Shown here one piece after another: positions 8,829 through 17,700 of a DNA stretch of 53,814 nt. Position 1 is the stretch's first letter, and the number at the start of each line of letters is the position of its first letter. Origin of the DNA: CAYPIE01 sp964410665. GTDB lineage: Bacteria > Planctomycetota > Planctomycetia > Gemmatales > Gemmataceae. The notes below the pieces were generated by a model. It made no database searches. It was given only the letters and a program-made list of their open reading frames with translations, and was not told where the DNA came from. The position numbers were made by a program, and so were the translations under genes. The stretch covers positions 1-53,814 of the forward strand of contig CAYPIE010000037.1 of NCBI GenBank assembly GCA_964410665.1, in the 5' to 3' direction.

Positions 8829-10514
8829 CTATCGAGTCTTTTGGATCCTGCTGAACGCTTGGAAGCCCTCGCGCTGGCGCGGCAGTTCCGGAGTGATGAT
8901 CTCACGATAGGAGCTGAACCCCGCGGGCGTTACCACATAGTCCGCCTGATAACGGACCTGGAACTGGATGTCGCGGTCCAGGGCGGCACTGAGGCGTGCC
9001 TGGGTGGATTCGATCTCCTCAGGCTTGGGGGACGTAGGCCCGACCACCTGGGCAAGGATCCTAAGGACGTCATCTTTCTGGTTGAAATGCACCCCGGTGA
9101 CCCGACAATCGGTCGCGCCGTCGATTTCCTTGGCGACCAGCGACCTCCAATTGGGAATCTGATCTCGTTCCTCGGTACTCAGATCGCGAACATTATCCCA
9201 TAAGAAGTCCCACTCTCGGCCACGATACCAAACATCGGTCCGGGCATACTGCAAGGCGAGGTGGAGGTCTGGCATATGGAGCCGGTGCTTGGTGAGAGTC
9301 TCGATTTCCTGGACTTCACTGGGGACTAAGCCGCGGAACAGCTTAATTCGAGCGATGATGGCGGGTTTGCCATCCCCTTGGATTCCATACTCGACCAGAT
9401 CGAGCTGAAAGCCGGGCTCGTTCTGGAAATACTCATAAAGAACCTGAGACGCCAAGCGGAGTTTGTCGGCTACCTCGGAGGTGTCCTCGGTGAGCAGGGT
9501 GCCGTTAAGATCCGGTTTGGTGGCACGCAGATTCGAGCCAGTCGGGGACACATCTTTGGCCAGGCGGGTGCGGACAACGAGGTCGGTTGGCATCCCCACG
9601 GCATTGGTCAGTCGGTTCTGGATCCTCTGGACGAACATCGGTTCCAGGGATTCCGGACCGCGGATCGAAGCGAGCACCTGAAGACGTTCCCGCCCTTGGT
9701 GATGTTCGGCTTTGACCAGTTGATAGTCATCCATTTTCGCCAGTTGCTGCATGAGTTCTTGGCGTATTTGGCTGGAGAGGCGCCGCTCCTGGAGGATGCC
9801 GAGCAGCGAATTCGTCAACACCACGGCGATGGCCACAAAGCCGACGATCGAAGGCAGAAACTTGGTGACCAGCCAGGCCCACGACTTGCCCTTGGTATCG
9901 ATCGCCAGGCCACCGAGCAGAAACATCAACGAGGCGACCAATAGGATCGAAACCAGGTTGGCCACAAATAACAGCATCGCCCCGGCTGCTCCTGCATAGG
10001 CGCCCAAGGCAAGACAAAGACCGACCGTCGACAGCGGCGGAACGATCGCCACGGCAATGGCGACTCCCGGTAGTGCGGGACTCACCCGCTCATTTAAGTA
10101 AGCGAACGCACCGGCAAAGCCGGCAAAAATGGCCACAAACAGATCGAGTAAGTTGGGTTGAGTTCGCGCGAGCATCTCGGGAGTCGGTTCGACGGTGAGG
10201 TCGAGCATGCCAAAAACAAAGGCGGATAAGACGGCCAAGACTACGCCGGTGAGTTCCGCCATCAACCCGCGGAGAAACAGCCGGTTGTCACCACGCAACA
10301 GCCCGAGTGCGATGCCGAAAATGGGGGTCATCAGGGGAGAAACCAGCATCGCGCCGATAATGACGGCTGTGCTGTTGGCCACCAGGCCGAAGCAGGCGAT
10401 CATCGCCGAAGTCATCAACAGGATGAAGAATCGGCTTTGCGGTTCCGAGCCGTCGTAGATTTCTGCGACGATCTTCTCCGCTCGTTCCGGGGAAACCCGC
10501 AGCCTCTCGAACAT
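8829..10514 (-). CDS. DUF389 (TIGR00341-like) membrane protein
   Basis: 561 residues. The N-terminal half (about 28-245) has at least six hydrophobic helices, with NSTAVIIGAMLVSPLMTPI near 47-65 and GVAIAVAIVPPLSTVGLCLA near 150-170, the typical core of the DUF389 family. The C-terminal 300 residues are soluble and hydrophilic, making this longer than the usual 300-400-residue DUF389 proteins. Transport has been proposed for the family but the substrate is unknown. GGGGAGG lies 8 bases before the ATG. It converges with the sigma gene at 8763 with only 65 bp between, and has no operon partner on its strand. Confidence 0.85.
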   Translation of the reverse strand: MFERLRVSPERAEKIVAEIYDGSEPQSRFFILLMTSAMIACFGLVANSTAVIIGAMLVSPLMTPIFGIALGLLRGDNRLFLRGLMAELTGVVLAVLSAFVFGMLDLTVEPTPEMLARTQPNLLDLFVAIFAGFAGAFAYLNERVSPALPGVAIAVAIVPPLSTVGLCLALGAYAGAAGAMLLFVANLVSILLVASLMFLLGGLAIDTKGKSWAWLVTKFLPSIVGFVAIAVVLTNSLLGILQERRLSSQIRQELMQQLAKMDDYQLVKAEHHQGRERLQVLASIRGPESLEPMFVQRIQNRLTNAVGMPTDLVVRTRLAKDVSPTGSNLRATKPDLNGTLLTEDTSEVADKLRLASQVLYEYFQNEPGFQLDLVEYGIQGDGKPAIIARIKLFRGLVPSEVQEIETLTKHRLHMPDLHLALQYARTDVWYRGREWDFLWDNVRDLSTEERDQIPNWRSLVAKEIDGATDCRVTGVHFNQKDDVLRILAQVVGPTSPKPEEIESTQARLSAALDRDIQFQVRYQADYVVTPAGFSSYREIITPELPRQREGFQAFSRIQKTR

Positions 10515-10744
10515 AAATGCACCCTCCCCAGCGTACTCCTGAGGCTCACCATCGGTTATCCGGCCCCGTCAGACCAAGCGTAGCCGAACGGATTACGTTT
10601 CTCGCATGAAGGTACGGTCAACCTTCCCCGGTTATGCGTGAAGTCACAGTTTCCCGACTTGCCGCGGGGCGACTTCTCACTGGATCTGTGGGTGTCGAGG
10701 GTGAGGTTGCTACCTGTTCAGGAGGTGGAGTCCGATCCATTATT

Positions 10745-10891
10745 TCAGTATACCATCGTGCTCGCGTTCGCTCGACCCAACCACTTGAGCTGGAGTTCGG
10801 CAAAAAGCTTGAACGTGTCCTGCAGGGCCAACACAATGCAGCGAGTCTGCACCAGCGCTTGCTTGGCGGAGTCCATCAAGCGATTGGCCAT
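10745..10891 (-). CDS. Possible 48-residue ORF in an intergenic gap
   Basis: The ORF starts MANRLMDSAKQALVQ and ends TMVY. Its codons favour G/C in third position as the neighbouring genes do, and residues 5-40 could form an amphipathic helix. There is no clear ribosome site, so it may be a fragment of a lost gene. The rest of the gap 10515-10945 shows nothing else definite. Confidence 0.25.
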   Translation of the reverse strand: MANRLMDSAKQALVQTRCIVLALQDTFKLFAELQLKWLGRANASTMVY

Positions 10892-10945
10892 GACAGGGTG
10901 CCTGAGAGGTTTCGATTTGATATATACTAATTGATTAGGATGATA

Positions 10946-11230
10946 ATGACCCTTCTCGATGGATTCGCGCTTTTTGTTCTCATCGTGTTGGCAGCAACCG
11001 TGGTCGGTGTTTATGTGACGCTTACCATTCTGCCGGGCAAAATCGCTACCAGCCGGAAGCACCCGCGCGCCGCGGCCATCAAGGTCTGTGCCTGGTGGGG
11101 CTTCTTTACCGGTGGGCTACTCTTGCCCATTGCCTGGATTTGGGCATACACACACCCTAAGGGTGCTGAAGAGGGAAGCAATCCAAGCCCTCAAGGGGAT
11201 GCTCCCAGGCACGAATCAGGGGGTTCGTGA
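10946..11230 (+). CDS. DUF3302 small inner-membrane protein (YiaW-like)
   Basis: 94 residues from the ATG at 10946, which has AGGA 5 bases upstream; in-frame ATG 10940 and TTG 10931 are alternatives. Two helices, near 5-28 and 48-68, flank a short polar loop with PGKIATSRKHPRAAAI and end in IAWIWAY. This matches DUF3302, whose E. coli member YiaW is encoded just before the HlyD-type protein YiaV. Here too the next gene is HlyD-like and starts in the stop codon (TGATG at 11228-11232), so the pair is conserved across phyla. The role is unknown; presumably it helps the adaptor work in the inner membrane. Confidence 0.82.
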   Translation: MTLLDGFALFVLIVLAATVVGVYVTLTILPGKIATSRKHPRAAAIKVCAWWGFFTGGLLLPIAWIWAYTHPKGAEEGSNPSPQGDAPRHESGGS

Positions 11231-12609
11231 TGATTGTCTTTCTCACACTGTGTTATGTCGGGCTGTTACTACTGTTGGTAAAGTTCGGAGTCATCAAAAA
11301 GCTTACCTTGGGGTGGGGGCTTTCGGTCATCGGCTGGATGTTGGTGTTGCTGTTGGTGTTGTTCATCCCAATGCAGTTCTATGCTCCGTCTGGGGAAGTG
11401 CGTGTGTTCCGTTATGTGGTGCAGATCGTGCCGCTGGTGGGAGGAAGGGTCATTGAGGTGCCGGTGCAACCCAATGTGCCGATCCAACGTGACGCCGTAC
11501 TGTTTAAGATTGACCCGACCCCCTATCAAGCCGAAGTGGATCGGCTGACCGCCCAGGTGGCCGATGCCCGCCGTCAGGTTCAAGAGTTGCAGGAACAAGC
11601 GTTGGCCGCAGAGGCCGAGTTGGCCAAGACACGCCAGGAGGTCGACATCGCCCGCGCTGCCGATGAGGGAGCCAAGTCGGAGGTGGCCGCGGCCATGGCT
11701 GGGGTGGCCGAAGCGAAGGCGGGTCTCGACGCGGCCATCTCGGATGTCACCTCGCAAAAGCTTCAAGTAAGTCTCGCCGAAAGCCGCCTACGCCGATTGG
11801 AGAAGCTGACGCAAAGCCAAGCTGCCAGTCGGGATGAATTAGAGGAAGGGTCCCGCCAAGTCGAAGTGACCAAGGGGAAACTCACGGTCGCGCAAAACCT
11901 GGAGCAACAGGCACGCGAAACCGTCCGCCGCGTCGAAGCGAAACTCGCCACGGCCAAAGCCGCCGAACGCTCCACTGCCCAACGCGTCGAGCAACTCGTT
12001 GAATCGGAAATCCCGCGTGTCGAGGCCTTAGTGCGTCAAGCCCGGATCGCGGCCGACGCGGACATCGCAGGTGAACACCCGTTGGTCGCGAACTTCACCG
12101 CTCAATTGGACAAAGCCAAGTTTGACCTAAAGGAAACCGTTGTCCGCGCGCCTGCGGATGGTTTTGTTGTCAACTTGCAACTCCGGCCTGGTTCGCGGGT
12201 GGGCCGCCTACCCACCGCTGCGGTGATGACTTTTGTATCCAATGAAGACACCATGCTTGGGGTGACGATCGCACAGAACCAGCTACGACACATCCGCCCA
12301 GGGCAGGACGCCGAACTCACCCTACCGATATACCCCGGGCGGACCTTCGCTGCCAAGGTAGAAACGGTTGTTGCTGCCACCGGTGAGGGCCAGCTAATCC
12401 CAAGTGGTACCATCCCGATCCCGTTCGTTACCGAACAGCCTCGAGGCGGTTTTTTCGTTCGCTTGGAATTGCCTGAGGATTTTGACTCCAGCAGATTACC
12501 GACGGGTGCTGGGGGAACGGCAACGATTTACACCCCCTACGGCAAGCCTACCCATCTGATCCGCCGAGTCATGATCCGGATGGAAGCTTGGTTAAATTTT
12601 ATCATATAA
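11230..12609 (+). CDS. HlyD-family membrane fusion (periplasmic adaptor) protein
   Basis: 459 residues. ATG 11230 overlaps the stop of the DUF3302 gene. Two helices near 3-20 and 27-47 anchor it. VPLVGGRVIEVPVQPNVPI near 70-90 is the first lipoyl half-motif, followed by long coiled coil (about 100-300, rich in Ala, Glu, Gln and Arg), then the second lipoyl half with RAPADGFVVNLQLRPGSRV near 315-333 and a beta-barrel region ending at Ile459. Adaptors of this class link an inner-membrane pump to an outer-membrane channel; the two-helix start plus DUF3302 partner is the YiaV/YibH-type arrangement, in which no dedicated pump is adjacent. The same is true here. Confidence 0.9.
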   Translation: MIVFLTLCYVGLLLLLVKFGVIKKLTLGWGLSVIGWMLVLLLVLFIPMQFYAPSGEVRVFRYVVQIVPLVGGRVIEVPVQPNVPIQRDAVLFKIDPTPYQAEVDRLTAQVADARRQVQELQEQALAAEAELAKTRQEVDIARAADEGAKSEVAAAMAGVAEAKAGLDAAISDVTSQKLQVSLAESRLRRLEKLTQSQAASRDELEEGSRQVEVTKGKLTVAQNLEQQARETVRRVEAKLATAKAAERSTAQRVEQLVESEIPRVEALVRQARIAADADIAGEHPLVANFTAQLDKAKFDLKETVVRAPADGFVVNLQLRPGSRVGRLPTAAVMTFVSNEDTMLGVTIAQNQLRHIRPGQDAELTLPIYPGRTFAAKVETVVAATGEGQLIPSGTIPIPFVTEQPRGGFFVRLELPEDFDSSRLPTGAGGTATIYTPYGKPTHLIRRVMIRMEAWLNFII

Positions 12610-12689
12610 TACAAATATTTATAGAAGGACGGCTCCCTTGACAGTCTTTTTCTGGTTACCGAAGCGCTAGATTCCTTGGGGGGACAGGG

Positions 12690-15077
12690 ATGATCGTCGG
12701 AAGCGAGAGAGCGTGGCGAGCTATGAAGCCCAAGCAAGTTTTTCAATGGATGGGCACTCCGTTGGTCCTCCGTCTCCTGTTGGGTTTCGGAGTATTCACA
12801 GGATCTTGGAGTCTCGAAGACTTGTCGATCCAAGCAGCCGACCCTCACCCTCTGAAGCCACCGGACACTTCGAGTCCCAAGGCGACCCTCGACAGCTTTA
12901 CCCGCAACATGAACGAGGTGTACCGCCTGGTCAAGGACCAGGACCGGGAGGTCGATCTCGAGCAGATGAGCATCCCGCTTGACCGGGCGGTCCGCTGCCT
13001 CGACTTGAGCGGCACCGACCTGGCTGCGGTCGAGGACCTGGGCGAGAAGCGGGCCTTCCTGCTAATGGGGATCCTGGACCGGATCGGCATCCCTACGGAC
13101 GCGGCACCCGACGCACCACAAGTCAACCAGACCAACCTGCGGCGTTGGCGACTGCCGAACACCGAGATCGCGCTGGTGATGATGGATAGTGGTCCGCGTC
13201 AGGGGGAGTTCCTGTTCTCCACCGACACCGTGAGCCGACTGCCGGATTTTTACGAGCGGGTCAAGGCCCTGTCGTGTCGCCCGGACACGGTCCTGGTCGA
13301 TGCCTATGAGAAGATGTTCGCGGTCGGCCCGGTCGACGAGGGACTTGACAGCCCGCTGAAGCCGGCCGACACCTCCAGCCCACGGGCGACCCTGAAGAGC
13401 TTCCTCGACAACATGAACGAGCTGGCCCGGGTGTATCAAAGCCTCCGCCCGGGGACGGAGTCGCCCCAGCGGTTGCAGGACGCCTATCGACGCGCGGTCC
13501 ACTGTCTCGACCTGAGTCAGGTCCCACCCAACGCGCTGCGACGGACCGGACGCGAGTCCGCGGTGATGTTGATCGATATCCTTAACCGCATTGAAGTCCC
13601 GCCCTACGACCAGATCCCTGGGCCCAGCCAGCTCAAGCGAGACGACTTGGCCGAGTGGACCCTGCCCAACTCCGAAATCAGCATCGCCCGCGTCCAGGAG
13701 GGGCCGCGACATGGCGAGTTCTTGTTTTCCCCCGAAACCGTCGAGCGGTTGCCCGACGACTATGCCCGCGTCCAGGCGATGCCTTACAAGGAAGAAACCC
13801 TAGTACAGGACTTCTACGGGATCTACCTGCAGTCCACTGGGCCGTGGATCCCCCTGTCGTGGGTCCTGCGCTTGCCGGCCTGGCTCCGCCAACCGGTTCT
13901 GGGTACGCCCGTGTGGAAATGGTTCGCGCTGGGCGGGGTGCTGCTGCTGGTGATCTTTGGCCTGCTCCTCGGCTTCCGCCTCGGCTCGCGCAAGAAAGAA
14001 GATGCCCCACCGGCGCCGTTCCTGTGGCGCATCGTCTTCCCTCTCAGCGGCATTGGTCTGGCCGTGCTCGGCGAGGCCGCGCTGGAACAGATTCGCCTGG
14101 TCAACGCGATTGCCGACAACGCCTCGTTGTTGTTCACCCTGATCCTGGCTTTCAGCGTCGCTTGGCTGATCACCATGGTCAACAACGGCCTGGCTGAGGC
14201 CATCGTCGCCTCGCCGCGGATCAACGCGCAGAGTATTGACGCGCACATGGTACGCACCGCCTTCCGCGTCCTCAGCCTGGTCGGCTTCGTCATCGTCATC
14301 CTGAAGACCACCGACAGCCTAGGCATCCCGCTGACCCCGGTGCTGGCCGGCCTCGGTGTCGGTGGCGTCGCCATCGCCCTGGCTGCCCAGAACAGCATCG
14401 AGAACCTGATCGGCGGCTTCACCTTATTCGTCGACCGGCCGATCAAAGTGGGGGACTTTTGCCGCTTTGGCGACAAGCTTGGCACCATCGAGGAGATCGG
14501 CCTGCGTTCCACCCGAGTGCGGACTCTTGATGACACGGTGATTGCGGTCCCCAACGGCAGTTTCTCCAAGATGGAACTGGAGAACTTCTCCAAAAGGCGG
14601 AAGCTGCTCTATCAGTGTCGGATCCAGCTGTCCCGGTCGGTCACCCCGGACCAGATCCGCTTCGCCTTGGTGGAGATTCGCAAATTGCTTTATGCCCACC
14701 CGAGGATTGACCCCGCGCCGGCGCGGATCCGGTTTACGGAGTTCGGCACCACGTCGTTCGACCTGGAGATCTTCGCCTACGTGCAAACCTCCAGCTATGA
14801 CGATTTTCTGGAAGTCGTCGAGGATTTGAACCTACGGATCTTGGAGATGCTTGCGGCCCACCAAGTACCCCTAGCACTGCCGACGCAGCGTACCTTGCTC
14901 GAACCGGGCGACCGGGCCGATCCGGAGCAGGTTCAGGAGATTGAAAAGCAAGTGCAGCACTGGCGGGATAACCATGAACTCTACCTCCCCTCGTTCCCGG
15001 ACGAGGTAGTCGCGCAATTGCGGGAAACCCTTGACTATCCACCCAAGGGCTCGGCTCTGAGTCCGCTGTCGGAGTAG
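12690..15077 (+). CDS. MscS-family mechanosensitive channel with duplicated periplasmic domain
   Basis: 795 residues. The ATG at 12690 has GGGGGGA upstream; ATG 12723 (MKPKQVF) is an alternative start. After a signal or anchor near 25-45, two homologous modules follow, about 55-210 and 220-380, each beginning with LKPPDTSSPKATL or LKPADTSSPRATL and containing a matching block (LPNTEIALV / LPNSEISIA, GEFLFSTDTVSRLPD / GEFLFSPETVERLPD). Helices lie near 408-428, 445-465, 470-490 and 520-540. The pore helix and MscS beta domain begin near 548 (LAGLGVGGVAIALAAQNSIE, then FVDRPIKVGDF). MscS channels release solutes on osmotic downshock; the duplicated module could sense something in the periplasm. 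Confidence 0.93.
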   Translation: MIVGSERAWRAMKPKQVFQWMGTPLVLRLLLGFGVFTGSWSLEDLSIQAADPHPLKPPDTSSPKATLDSFTRNMNEVYRLVKDQDREVDLEQMSIPLDRAVRCLDLSGTDLAAVEDLGEKRAFLLMGILDRIGIPTDAAPDAPQVNQTNLRRWRLPNTEIALVMMDSGPRQGEFLFSTDTVSRLPDFYERVKALSCRPDTVLVDAYEKMFAVGPVDEGLDSPLKPADTSSPRATLKSFLDNMNELARVYQSLRPGTESPQRLQDAYRRAVHCLDLSQVPPNALRRTGRESAVMLIDILNRIEVPPYDQIPGPSQLKRDDLAEWTLPNSEISIARVQEGPRHGEFLFSPETVERLPDDYARVQAMPYKEETLVQDFYGIYLQSTGPWIPLSWVLRLPAWLRQPVLGTPVWKWFALGGVLLLVIFGLLLGFRLGSRKKEDAPPAPFLWRIVFPLSGIGLAVLGEAALEQIRLVNAIADNASLLFTLILAFSVAWLITMVNNGLAEAIVASPRINAQSIDAHMVRTAFRVLSLVGFVIVILKTTDSLGIPLTPVLAGLGVGGVAIALAAQNSIENLIGGFTLFVDRPIKVGDFCRFGDKLGTIEEIGLRSTRVRTLDDTVIAVPNGSFSKMELENFSKRRKLLYQCRIQLSRSVTPDQIRFALVEIRKLLYAHPRIDPAPARIRFTEFGTTSFDLEIFAYVQTSSYDDFLEVVEDLNLRILEMLAAHQVPLALPTQRTLLEPGDRADPEQVQEIEKQVQHWRDNHELYLPSFPDEVVAQLRETLDYPPKGSALSPLSE

Positions 15078-15094
15078 ACTCACGGCCTTTTCGT

Positions 15095-15134
15095 CAGGGC
15101 TGTTGGACGCACTCTACGTCGTAGTGCAGCCCTG
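15095..15134 (+). terminator. Hairpin after the mechanosensitive channel gene
   Basis: CAGGGCTG (15095-15102) pairs with CAGCCCTG (15127-15134), and the intervening bases extend the stem with GCACT..CTACG / CGTAG..TGC. There is no clear run of T after it, so it may be a terminator or an RNA-stability hairpin. It lies 18 bp past the stop codon. Confidence 0.5.
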
Positions 15135-15183
15135 GCGGATATGCTCCCGCTAATCCCGAGTGCGTGGAGATGATGAGGCGATC

Positions 15184-15513
15184 ATGCGGAGTGAACCAGA
15201 CCCAGCTGCCTTGTACCCCCTCGCTTACGCGTTCACCCCCTTTGAATCCGTCTTGACCATTGGGCAGGAATGGAATGTCTTATCAAGCATATATTGGCGT
15301 CTCTACATTACACCGACCACTCATGGCCGCATGGTGCACATCTACGACGACCTCGGCACTCCTCGATTCCGCTCCAGCTACTCGGAGTATTCCTCGGAAG
15401 ACGTCCCGCGCACCTACCGCGAGTCCTGGTATCACCCTGATGCGACTCGGCTCCAGGTCGAGTTGCTCCTCGACTGGCTGTCCGACCAAGTGGCCATTGA
15501 CCTGCGAGCCTAG
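15184..15513 (+). CDS. Hypothetical protein, 109 aa
   Basis: MRSEPDPAALYPLAYAF begins the protein. I chose ATG 15184 because GAGG is 6 bases before it; GTG 15160 would add eight residues. It has no membrane segment or signal peptide. It contains a Tyr/Ser-rich middle (SSYSEYSSEDVPRTYRESWY) and a helical end (VELLLDWLSDQVAIDL). I do not recognise a family. It lies between the channel gene and the first palindromic element, with its own likely promoter. Third-position G/C bias supports its being real. Confidence 0.55.
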   Translation: MRSEPDPAALYPLAYAFTPFESVLTIGQEWNVLSSIYWRLYITPTTHGRMVHIYDDLGTPRFRSSYSEYSSEDVPRTYRESWYHPDATRLQVELLLDWLSDQVAIDLRA

Positions 15514-15563
15514 CCTATCTGCGGTATGATGGTGGGGTAGCACTCCTAGGTATGTTGGACCGA

Positions 15564-15757
15564 TGCCTTTCCGAGCGGTGGGTGTGAACCCGCCGAGCGT
15601 TGCGCTGGCTTATCGCAGGTGGATCATCCGTCTGCGGACGGCCCCGGGGGTATCCGCCAGCGCGGCTCGTCGGGTCCTGCCCGCCTGACTGACTCCGGGT
15701 AGTCATCGCAAGTCCGCTCAACGCTCGGCGGGTTCACACCCACCGCTCGGAAAGGCA
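15564..15757. repeat. Palindromic element, copy 1 (39-bp perfect inverted repeat)
   Basis: Arm 15564-15602 (begins TGCCTTTCCGAGCGGTGGG) and arm 15719-15757 are exact reverse complements over 39 bases, separated by 116 bp that contain more G/C-rich partial palindromes (for example around 15640-15700). The core ends read TTCCGAGCGGYGGGTGTGAA. The same arms recur at 17290, 27361 and 32866. It sits 128 bp upstream of the first lipoprotein gene. It has no coding capacity I trust. It could be a non-autonomous mobile element or a structured transcript region. Confidence 0.9.
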
Positions 15758-15884
15758 CACTCGCCACCCCGACTCGGGTGACACACGCGGAGTATGCTCC
15801 GAGCAGGTTCCCTCAAGTCACCTACCCAACCAGATCGATACAAGCGATATGACCAGTTCCACCCGTGTGATCCTGGGGAAATGG

Positions 15885-17138
15885 ATGACTCGTTCTCGGC
15901 TGGCCTGCATCAAGCACCTGGCGCTCGCTCTGGTAGGACTATGGATCGCTTGCTCGACCGGTTGCCTCGGTCCGCAGGGGCTGTCGGTCAGTCGAAAACG
16001 CTATAACGATGCGATCGTCCGAACCAACACCGAGGAGGCGCTGCTGAACTTCGTGCGACTACGTTACCTGGAACAACCCCTAAACTTGCCCGTCTCTGGA
16101 ATCACTTCGCAGTTCGAACTCTCCGCCGGGGGTGAGCTGACCGTAGGGCAGGACCAAGGTGACCCGACCGAGCTGTTCAAACCCAACGTCCGCTTCGCCG
16201 ACCGGCCGACGGTGGTGTTCAACCCCAACGTGAGCACCGAGAACTCGAAGCTTTTCTACACCCCCCTCCTCGCGGCGGAGCTGGACTTGTTGCTGGGCAG
16301 TTTTAACGCGGAGCGGACCATTCGGATTTTTGTCTCCCAGATCAACCGCCTAGATAACGCCTCCCGCGGCGACGGTCCCACTCCGCCCACTCCGCCACAA
16401 TACGGGGATTTCCATGAGGTGGCGGATTTGATCGCCCTGCTCCAGAATCAGCACGCCATCTTATTCCCACTGGAAGAGCGGGAGGAGGATGTCGAAGATC
16501 TGCCCCCGGTTGCGAATCTCGACCCTCAGGACCTCGTCGCATTCAAAAAGGCAGGGTATGGGCTTCGCAAGTTGAAAGGTGACAAGGAAGTCTATCAGTT
16601 GACCAAGTCCACTGTGGTGCCGACGGTGCAATTTCGTGATACACCGCAGTCACTCCCGAATGTTGTGCGGCTTAAACAACTGCTTCGGCTGGATCCGCGG
16701 AAAAACAGCTTCGATATCCAAACGGTACCGAAAGAATTCTCCGTAGCCTACCACACACAGCTTGCGGGCCTGGAGGATACCGTCCGCTTCACGCCCCGGT
16801 CGTTGCTGCAGGCAACCTTTTTCTTATCCCAGGGGATCGAAGTCCCCCCAGAGCATATCGCCAAGGGCCTGGTGCAGTTTACCCGCAACCCCGACGGTAG
16901 CTTGTTCAACTGGGGGATGGTCCTGGAAGACTTGATCCGGGTCCACTCGTGTAAGCGTCGCCCCAAGAATGTCTTCGCCGCGGTCCGCTACCGGGGGTAC
17001 TGGTTTTATATCGATGCCACTGACATCGCTTCGATTAACACGATGTTGATCTTCAACTCGGCGCTACGGCTCGTCCGTCTACGTGGTGGCGACATCCAGT
17101 CCGGATCGCCAATCCTCACCCTGCCTGTGGGAGGATAA
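15885..17138 (+). CDS. Putative lipoprotein, paralog 1 of a tandem pair
   Basis: 417 residues. The start is set by alignment with the second copy: the in-frame ATG at 15849 is upstream of GGGGAAATGG, while ATG 15885 aligns with the only possible start of paralog 2 and gives the same length. Signal segment HLALALVGLWIACSTGC has a candidate lipobox with Cys27. The mature part starts LGPQGLSVSRKRYNDAI, then a strongly conserved block EALLNFVRLRYLEQPLNLPV and ITSQFEL. The late region has RPKNVFAAVRYRGYWFYID. This resembles an uncharacterised family of bacterial lipoproteins with an 'LLNxVRLRY' core; no function is known to me. Probably anchored in the outer membrane. Confidence 0.8.
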   Translation: MTRSRLACIKHLALALVGLWIACSTGCLGPQGLSVSRKRYNDAIVRTNTEEALLNFVRLRYLEQPLNLPVSGITSQFELSAGGELTVGQDQGDPTELFKPNVRFADRPTVVFNPNVSTENSKLFYTPLLAAELDLLLGSFNAERTIRIFVSQINRLDNASRGDGPTPPTPPQYGDFHEVADLIALLQNQHAILFPLEEREEDVEDLPPVANLDPQDLVAFKKAGYGLRKLKGDKEVYQLTKSTVVPTVQFRDTPQSLPNVVRLKQLLRLDPRKNSFDIQTVPKEFSVAYHTQLAGLEDTVRFTPRSLLQATFFLSQGIEVPPEHIAKGLVQFTRNPDGSLFNWGMVLEDLIRVHSCKRRPKNVFAAVRYRGYWFYIDATDIASINTMLIFNSALRLVRLRGGDIQSGSPILTLPVGG

Positions 17139-17289
17139 GGAACCGGTTATCGTCCCTCGGCTTGTGAGGTGATGGGAGGTCATCGAAGGGTCTAAGGTGA
17201 CAGTAAAGTGACACCTGGGCATCTCGAAGAATGTGGTGAGCAGCCCCAAGTGCAGGTGTGCATCGAGGGTTCGGAAACGGCGATTCTAT

Positions 17290-17409
17290 CCGAGCGGCGG
17301 GTGTGAACCCGCTGAGGTTGCGCTGGATCCCACCTGGGTCCCAACTGCCAGTGGACAGCCCCGGGTGGACCCCGGGGCTCGGCTCGGCAGGTTCACACCG
17401 GCCGCTCGG
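17290..17409. repeat. Palindromic element, copy 2, plus an extra arm at about 17474-17515
   Basis: Arm 17290-17316 (CCGAGCGGCGGGTGTGAACC...) pairs with 17383-17409 at 24 of 27 positions; the spacer is 66 bp and G/C-rich. A third arm-like sequence follows (GGCGGGTTGACACCCACCC within 17474-17515), in the orientation of a right arm. So this copy is shorter and more decayed than copy 1, and looks like a partly deleted double element. It precedes the second lipoprotein gene, as copy 1 precedes the first, so it may have been duplicated along with the gene. Confidence 0.8.
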
Positions 17410-17700
17410 AAAAGGCACATCTGACAATACCTACTGGCAACTGCCGCACTCACCCGGGCCCACAGCCTCTCCCACGGCGGGTTGACACCCACCCTTCGGA
17501 GAAGGCGCACCCGCCACCCTGATTCTGGTAGTACTCCTGGAGTCTGCGACAGGCGTTGTCTGTATCTGCTTGACGGCAGTGATCAATTCCAGCGTCCTCC
17601 TTCACCGTTCAGGTCCGAGCAGGTTCCCTCAAGTCTCACGGGCAGCCAGATCGATACAAACGTTATGACCAGGGCGATCCGTGTGATCATGGGGAACTGA

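Noticed and set aside
15564..17510. Short frames in the palindromes ending in peptides such as FTPAARK
   Set aside because: They are translations of the arms and recur only because the DNA repeats; no initiation signals.
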